Assembly (NCBI GenBank): GCA_903813345.2
Contig: CAIIXF020000001.1
Location: forward strand, 38,965,366 to 39,029,365
Reading direction: 5' to 3'
Source of the DNA: Owenia fusiformis
Lineage: Eukaryota > Annelida > Polychaeta > Sabellida > Oweniidae
DNA: 64,000 bases
A model generated the notes under the pieces. That model ran no database searches. It was not told the DNA's origin and was given only the letters and a program-made list of their open reading frames with translations. The position numbers and the translations under genes are program-made. Of the stretch, positions 38,101 to 47,100 are shown piece by piece. The stretch's first letter is position 1. Every line of letters begins with the position of its first letter.

Positions 38101-41100
38101 TTTTGAATATTTCCCCCATATTAGTTGATCAGTATGATATTCCTGCACATCATTTACACTATCATCATCCATAAGTGGTACACTCAGATTGAATATCTTT
38201 TTCAGCTTCATCGTCACTGGAGCTATTTCCATGTAAGGAAGCTTTTTGTTTGTATTTGCCAATCCATATAGTCCAGCATACTCAAACATTAAATTCCCAA
38301 GGCGACCCTCGAAGTTCACTGTGAGGTATTCGCTGTTTTCTTGTCCGGAGGTTGTATCAAAATTAAATTTGATTGATTCCAAGTGTATATCTAATGCAAC
38401 TTTAAAGATGAAAACAGTAATAAATAATTTTGGAATTATTGCAAGTCTTATTTTGTTTGCAAAACTTGAGTGAGGCTTAGCCATTAGTCTTGCTCTTGTA
38501 ATATACTTTATAATGAATCTAATTTACTCAAACGTTTTATGATGTAGTAAAGGTATCGATACTTCTTTTTTTATGTAGAAAGGAAGCTGGTAAAAACCTG
38601 TGGGCTATACAGGATCATGAGTAATTAAATTAATTAAGCAATACCATTCTACCCACAGGATGTCTTCTATTGAGAATTCATTAAACGACTTTGACTGAAT
38701 ATCTTTGTAGTATACATCTGACTTAACCCCTAGGTATTTATAACCTCATTGATATAATAGCAACATTAAATGATAACATCAGTCATATAACTATTAATAA
38801 AAGGGACACACAGTGCACTCTGAAGAGCAAAATGGTCACCTTAATAAGCCTACCATGCCCTATTGCCCAAAACCTAATCAGATCTTGGCATCTCTTGCAT
38901 CTGTAAAAATTTCAAGTTGAACATGTAAGTGGTTTTCCTGGAATTTTGATGACAAGATTTTATTCATGTGGCGTCCGCTTGCCCATCAGCACAAGACGTT
39001 GGGTATATAGCACTTTTCAAAGTGTGATAAAAACTACAAACACTTATTATAACACAAGGAGCTCAAATGGATATTGCACTGAGCTAATAAGGCTCCTTCA
39101 AAGGGGTGTTGCGCCTAGCTGATATGGTTCAATGGAGTATTTTACCCGACTGGGAGAGTTCAAAGTGGTTGATAGGGTTTAAAGGGATGTTGTATCTGGT
39201 TCAAAGGGATGTTCTTCTTGGATGATAGGGTTCAAAATGCTGTTGTTTGTGGCTGATATGTCTCAAATTGGTGTTGTACCTGGCTTATAATGTTCAAAAG
39301 GGTGTTGTACCTGCCTGACAGGTTCAAAGTGGTGTTGTACCTTGCTGTTAGGGTTCAAAAGGGTGTTGTACCTGGCTGATATGGTTCAAAAGGGTGTTAT
39401 ACCTGGCTGGTTCAAAGTGGTGTTGTACCTAGCTGTTAGGGTTAAAAAAGGGTGTTAAACCTGGCTGATTGGTTCAAAGGGGTGCTATACCCAGCTGATA
39501 GGTTTAAAGGGGTGTTGTACCTGGCTGATAGCTTCAAAGGGATATTGAAGTTCAATGGGGTCTTGTACCTAGCTGATATGGTTCAAAAGAGTGTTATACC
39601 TGGTTGAGAGGTTCAAAGGGTGTTATAACTACCTGATTGGTTCAAAGGGGTGTTGTACCTAGCTGATAGGGCTCAAAAAGGTGTTTTACCTGGTAGATAG
39701 GTTCAAAAGGGTGTTACACCTGGCTGGTTCAAAGGGGTGTTATACCTGGCTGGTTCAAAGGGGTGTTGAACCTAGCTTGTTCAAAGATGCTATCTATCTA
39801 GGCAGGTTGAAAGATAATTAGCTCAGAGGCGTCTTGAAATCATTGAAAATTATACTTACAAATTTTAAAATATGTCTCATCAAATGACAAGTCGCATATT
39901 AAACATGCTGTTTGTTCTAGGAGAATCATGTTATTTTGGTACATTTACATGTTGCCTCAATAACCATTAACCTACCTGTGAGTGTCATTAGAATGTTTTC
40001 AAATTAGGTTAGAAATCGATATTTTTCATTGATTCTGATGTTATAATTGATACTTTAAGCAAAAGCAGAGTTTTCCTGCCAATTCAAAGCTCGTTATATT
40101 TGATTAATTTCAAAATGTAACAGATTGAATATGTTGAATAGCAGTTGTGTATAAACTAACTGTAGTTGCCATGGTAATCCCGGTCAAAGCAACCCTTCAT
40201 CGACAGTTTAACGAATGCAACTGTAACAAGAGTGATTTTTTCTAAAACCTTTTTTCAATCATGAATAAGCTCATCGCCATTATATTTTTTACTATGAAAA
40301 TTAACAAAAAATTGCTCTGTTATTTGAACCAGGAAGATATTGAAACTGAATATAATTATGATAAAGACAAGTGCTAGACAATTAAAAACATCATAGAATA
40401 GTTATTATTTACAGTTGCAGGTTTGTATTGTTGTGCAGTTTCTATAACAAAAAAGATGATATTGTTGATACGTACAGCTGTAAAGCTTCAATGTAACATT
40501 ATTTATATAAGCATATTAGGAAATCAGACTTATACTTGGAATAATATGAGGCATAAGGATGCATAGATATAGTCATAGCATTGTAAGTGTTTTTTCAAGT
40601 TGAATTTCAATAATATGATCATTTTTAGAGTGTCACTTTCATAAGTGGTAGGTTATTAAAGTAAACATATAGTTAATTCAATTTAATAGAAGGGAGGTGT
40701 TATAAGAAATTATAAGGAGACTTCCTTGGCTTGTTGGAGTTTATACAACTATTTTAAATATAAATTAGATAAATTAAGAATAAATTAAACATAAACTCGT
40801 ATAGCTCATTTTAGAATCATTCTGTTTATGATACATCGCAATCACTTACAGTGCAGTCCAGTATGGTTCAGTACAGTACCATATAGCGTAGTACAGTACA
40901 GTATATTGCAGTACAGTGCAACAGTTTAACCGTTGTCTATTTCCACATGTATTTATTGATGTTATATTACTTTTGATTTTCATTTTGCTAAATACTTATA
41001 GCATATTGTCCCTCCGAATAAAACATCTATTTAATCCCTCCCATTAAATATGCTTTTTTGTCACATGATATTCATTATTTTTTTTGTTGTCAAAAATCAA

Positions 41101-44100
41101 ACTAGTTCTTATTGGAAAATAGGCAAAGTAAAAACAACTTATTTCCACATTGTTAAGAAAATATTTTCGACATGAGAATACAATTTTTGTGAGAAAGATT
41201 GAGAGGGAAATACAATTTTTATCAATATCACATATATTCCCTGTTAATATTCACTGGAAACTAGAGGTATTGTAGGATAAAGGTAGTTATTCCAACCAAG
41301 TAGATTTTTACCTATGACGACATATTATTATGATTCACCTTACATATCACATTGAACATATAATTTCAGGGATGAATCTGAGATTGAAGAGAGCGAATCT
41401 TATGAAAAGGGTGAGAGCCCTGAAAGGTTATCAACTGACAGTAAGCCTCAAGTAGGAAGTCCAGAAGAAGGAAGTCCTGAGAGATCAGTGACACAGTTTG
41501 AATTGACTGGACTAAGTGGAATCAGTGACATCATAGGGGAAGTCCTGGCTGATGAGGACATTAAACCTGGAGACGTAGGACTCACTGAAAAAGAAATGCT
41601 TCACCTCAAGAGCAAGGCTGGGTAAATAATATCAATAGGAATGCTGCTTAATTATCATATTGAAATCTTGTTATCCCATCGAACGAAGTTCGGAGGGATA
41701 TAGGGAACGCCTCCGTCCGTCCGTCCGTCCGTCCGTACGTACGTCCGTCCGTCCGTACGTACGTCCGTCCGTACGTATGTCCGTCCGTCCGTCCGGGCAA
41801 TAACTCAAATACCGTTGGCCCGATTTTGTTCATATTTTGTACACATATACCTTATGGGGGTAGAAGTTCTGCTCGAAAGCCGATTTTCAAAATGGCCGCT
41901 CATTTCAAAATGGCGGCCATTTTAGTGCCGATTTTACAGTAATTTAGGTGCAATATGTAAAACTGTTATATCAATATGTTTTAAATGTAAAAAAATTATA
42001 AAGGACATTAATAATGCTACAAATGTAGATATTAAAGAAACACATGGCAGCCATCTTGAAAAATGGCGGCCTTTACTCGTCATTTTACGATTTTTGCTAT
42101 AACTCAAAAAATAGTGGAGCGATTTTGTTCATATTTGGTATGTGAATACTATAAGCATTGTACACTGTCCTATGACACTTTTGGTAGAAGGCGGCCATTT
42201 TGAAAAAAAATTGAAAAATGGCCGCCATTTTAACGTATTTTACTATAACTCGAAAAGTAGTGGAGCAATTTTGTTCATATTTGATATGTGAATACTTTAA
42301 GCATGGCACATTGTCTAATAAAACTTTGGGGAGTAGTCGGCCATTTTGAAAAATGGCCACCATTTTTATGTGAGTTATTTTACAAGTACGTGTGCGATTT
42401 TTCAAAAATTTTAGAGGTGGCTACTGAAAAGCATATTATTTCTTCTGATGACAACTTGGCTAGTGAGCAACCATTTTGAAAATGGTGGCCTTTCTGGTGT
42501 GTTGTTTTACGATATTTGCTATTCGTTTGTAAAAATGCCAGCCATTTCTGTTCGATGGGATTCGCTACGCTTTGGCGTTGCCGTTGTTCTGGTTATTAAA
42601 TTTCTTAATATTGCTCAAATCTGTAATGTTCAACATATACTGCAATTGCGAAAACTCGTAATAAAATTTTCAGGCCTGACAAAGGTGAGTTGACTACCAG
42701 GGAGTTACAGGCAATATTTGGTGATCCAAAACACAAAGGCCCCATCAGCCCCCAGCGCACAGAGGCACAGAGAAAGAGGCTACATGCATGGATGGCAGAA
42801 CGAAAACAACAACAGGACACAGCATACAGACAGCAGCTGGATGAGAGAAGGGGCCTGGAGAGGAATCCTTATGTGCCAAATGATGATATTTTCAATAAGG
42901 TAATAGATAGGTTTCATATGTCTGTTTATAGCCCCAAATATTTATGGCCTGAGCCTTGGTTTTAGTGGCCTGGGGGCCATTAACAGTTACAAATTCGTAT
43001 ATCAATTGTTGTTACCATGGATATAATGACGTCACAGTTAGAGAACAATGGACTTTACGAATTTAAGAAGTTTCAGTTAATAGCCCCCAGATTATTATAA
43101 AAGAGAGGACCAGTTGAGATGTACATGTTTATGTTGTAGAGTGCTTCAACAATGAAGGAAATCCAAGAATTAGAAAACTCTAGGTTAAATGAGAAGACTG
43201 AGAGAGAAAGTGAATTTGATAGAAAGCGTCGTAAACAAGCAGAAAGACTGATGGGTGAGATACTGTCTGATACCCTAGAGTTGCCAGATGATAACCCAGC
43301 AAGACTGATGCCAGGTAACATGTTATTTTTATTGATGAATATATTATAAAAACATTTTTGCACATGTACATGTCCATCTCTAAAATGCCAACATCAGCTC
43401 CCCATACGACCATATGTTAAAGTCTGTTCATATTGGGCAGTTTAAAAAATCCCCTTTGACTTTCTGAATATTGTGATTATCTCAAACATAAACCAGGGAT
43501 ATTGATGGTCTCCTCTAGTTATCGCATCACAGATTTTGTAAAATTCAAGTCGATTAACCTTCTATATTAACCTTAACAGATGCGTCAAGGAAAATTAAAA
43601 TTTCACAGAAGAAGAAGGCATTAACAAGAGGCAGGACTCCTGATGACTTCCATAGATATGAAACTCCAATGGATAAGTATACAGAAAGTCCTGATGAATA
43701 TAGAGACTCAAGACTCAGTCACTACATCCAGGATGATTATGCAAAATATCCTCTGCCAGATCAGCATTTTGGCCAAACTAGAACTATACAGCATTTGGCT
43801 CAAACTAAATCACAACCCAGAGCTTCCACAAGTAATCAACAACAACAGGGCCAAAGAAGAGAAGGCATCAGAGACAGAAAAGGACCTGAGAGCACCCAAG
43901 GTAGAGATGAGAGGAATCAGAGGAGGTATTTGGAGCCTCTAGATGAAGAAAATGAGGACAGTTCTCGTCCAGTCCCTTCACCCCGTAGAAGCATTCAACA
44001 AAAGAAGGTGAGCCAATTTAATCTTTTTTTGATATGCAACTCTTACTTGAAAAATACTGAATTGATTTTGTCAACTTTATATGAAAATACTTGGAAGCAT

Positions 44101-47100
44101 GAAGTATTTTCTTTTGATAATTTCCCAATATAGTGAACAGTTTGAAAAATTGAAAACGAATGGATTTATTCAGTATACCAATTAAGACAATGATTTATAG
44201 AATTTGCTGCCCCCTGGCATTATCATAGACTAATTCATTTATTACATAAATTAAGGATGATGAGAGAATGAAAAGCACTTACAAGGCAGCTCCATTCACC
44301 AGTAAAGTGAGACTTCAGAGGCCTGAGGTGACCCGCAAACACAGGGAACAACACAGGGAATCTGAACCTTATGTTGACAGACTGGCCAAGCTAACAGCTA
44401 CTGAGGGTAACTTTGATGTTTCCACCCCAATCACTCCAAGAACTAGGACTGGTCTTAGACCTAGAGGTAAATAATATCTATCAAATGGTAACCTTGTACA
44501 GGAGGTTGGGATAGGAAATATTACCCATTCTGATTGTACACTGATATAATAAGGCTAATGTTTTTTGGCCCACTCTGTTTTATAACAGACTTATTTGGAA
44601 TTTTTGACAAATGAAGGTGACAAGAAGGTAGAGATTCAGAAAATCAAGAATCAAAGCCAAAGCTCACATATGACACCATGTAGCTCTATTTTCAGTACCA
44701 GCCACTCAGGAAGCTCAAAATCCTATCAGACGTGGCATGCGGACCTCCCCTCAGAAACGCCGTCCTCTCACTTACACAGAGCGCTTGAAGCAGTTGCAGC
44801 CTCCTAAGTCCAAGTCCACGAGGATAATGAATGTGCTGTCTCCCAGAAAGACCCAAATGAGGACACAGCCTGGCCCAACACATAAGCCAAAGACATACAC
44901 TCAACAACTTCAAGAGATCAACGCAGCTGCACCTAGGGCCTCTTTCAGGAGAGCCTATTGTAAGTTCCCAAATAGTTCAAGGTAGAATGTCAGAGTTAGG
45001 AAGGGAATAACCAGCTAATAAATCCTCTACCATCTCGACCTGTACTTGTAAGACATTTGGATTTTTAGACAATGTGAACTATTAAGAACAAAAGTTATGG
45101 CAAAAATTATGACAATTTTAGCTCTGACTAACAGAGGTTTTAGCATTTGAATGCACTGTTAGTAAGACCTGGTTATTTTTATTGAATGCAAACATGGGTT
45201 AATTAGTATCACAAGTTTGACATAGGTCATGCAATACAATACAGTAGAACACAATTCAATCCAATTAAAGACTATCAGTTATCACACGTTTCAGCATGTG
45301 ATACAGGAAATATTCCACGAAGGTAATATATTTATTACCCGAGTGGAATATTTCCTGTATCACATAAGCTTAAACATGTGATGACAATTTTATCACATGT
45401 CTTGGAATGTTGAATTGAAGCATTTTGATTTGGTCATCCTGCACGTGCATTGTGATTGTGTTCAGTACCCTGTACTCCCAGTAACTATTACAATTTTGTG
45501 TATTTTGAAAGTTCGCTTTGAAATAATATGACGTCATGCTGTTATATTCGTACTTGTTAGTGAAATAATGACGTCATGCTGTTTTCTTTAGCTATGAAGT
45601 GATATAACCAGTGACGTCATGTCGTTGCTATTGACTTCATAGTTATACAGCTCACCGTATCACATGAAAATTAGTCACGTGTCATGTGATACAGAATATT
45701 TGTTGTCACAATTGACCAATCAAAATGCTTAGAAACCATGTGATAAAATACAATACAATACAATACTATACAATATATATTTAACATGCTGGTTATGTTG
45801 CAGCTCCTGCCCCACTGACCAGTAGGGCAAGATCAAGAGCCAGACCCTATGCTAGCCCCTATGCTGAAAATATAGACAGCGACCAAGATACTGAACTCAG
45901 CCCTTGGTCAGTGGACAATGATGTAAGAAGGATCCTTTATAGAGACGATAGTTACACTGTAAGTTTAATCATTTTAATTGTAACCACTAAGAAGTGGTGA
46001 ATATTAGCCATTATTTTATGACTGACATTTGCTGTCACAAAATGTCAAAAATTGGCCAATTGACCAATTATATTTTCAAAATCATCTACAATTTATCAGA
46101 AGTTTAAGTGACTTAAAGCCCCCGATAAAACGGGCTACGTATACCGCCGTGTTTACATTAGGGGATTAGAAGAGTTTATTTTTACGTAGGTATGCAAGCA
46201 ATATCAATATTAGGCCTTCATGCATGTACTCGTGTGTACAATTAGCATGCCCTTCAATATTATATAAGCCAGGCTATTCAAGTACAACATAATGTACACT
46301 ATTTATGTGTGTACTACATGGGAATACAATTCCCTGGGAAACAAAACACAAATACTTTTTATATGTTCAAAATGAGCCATTTGATTGATGCATACACTTA
46401 ATACCTTCATAATATATAAACATCTACAAAGTATATCTAATAGTTATTTTCAATTCCAATGTTGAAACTTGCCTGGTTACGATTATACGGGAAATCAACA
46501 CTGGACAATAGTTGTACACCTTCCTGGCTTACCTCTGAAGCCTGTACCCTGTAATCTCTTTATATAGGTTAGCGAGAGCGCTGCGCCTGCGCAGTTTTAA
46601 ATTTTGGCGCACACTTTAAGATTTGAGATTTGACCTTCTCAAGTAAAGGTAAAAAAAGTCAAAAGGATCTTTTTCCGACTTTCCTCAAATTGACCAATTA
46701 TTTTTTTCAAAAACATCTACAAGTTCTCAACAGTTCAAATCTGACTATAGATTTGGCATTCAATGACATTCTCAAGGTAAAAAAAGATTTGACCTTCAAT
46801 GACCTCAAGCTCAAAAGGGTTTTTTCATCTTACTTCAAATTTACAGATTCTTTTTTTCAAAATCATCTACAAGTTCTCAGAAATTCACATCTGACTTAAG
46901 ATAGAACGCATAATATTGTGACCAACTAGGTGGTGACATTTTTTCATGTTCTTTTTATTTAATTTTTGTAACCATTTGCAATGACTTACCATTAGTGGAC
47001 ATTCTCTCATGTTAATATCTCATATACTTAATGTTATAATAGCTCTATAGGAAAAAGTCCACTTCCAATTCGCACTCTGAGCTGAATTTTAATATTTCAT

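Noticed and set aside
41648-41833. Minus frame with GRTDGHTYGRTY repeats
   Set aside because: Translation of the CCGT/CGTA microsatellite.
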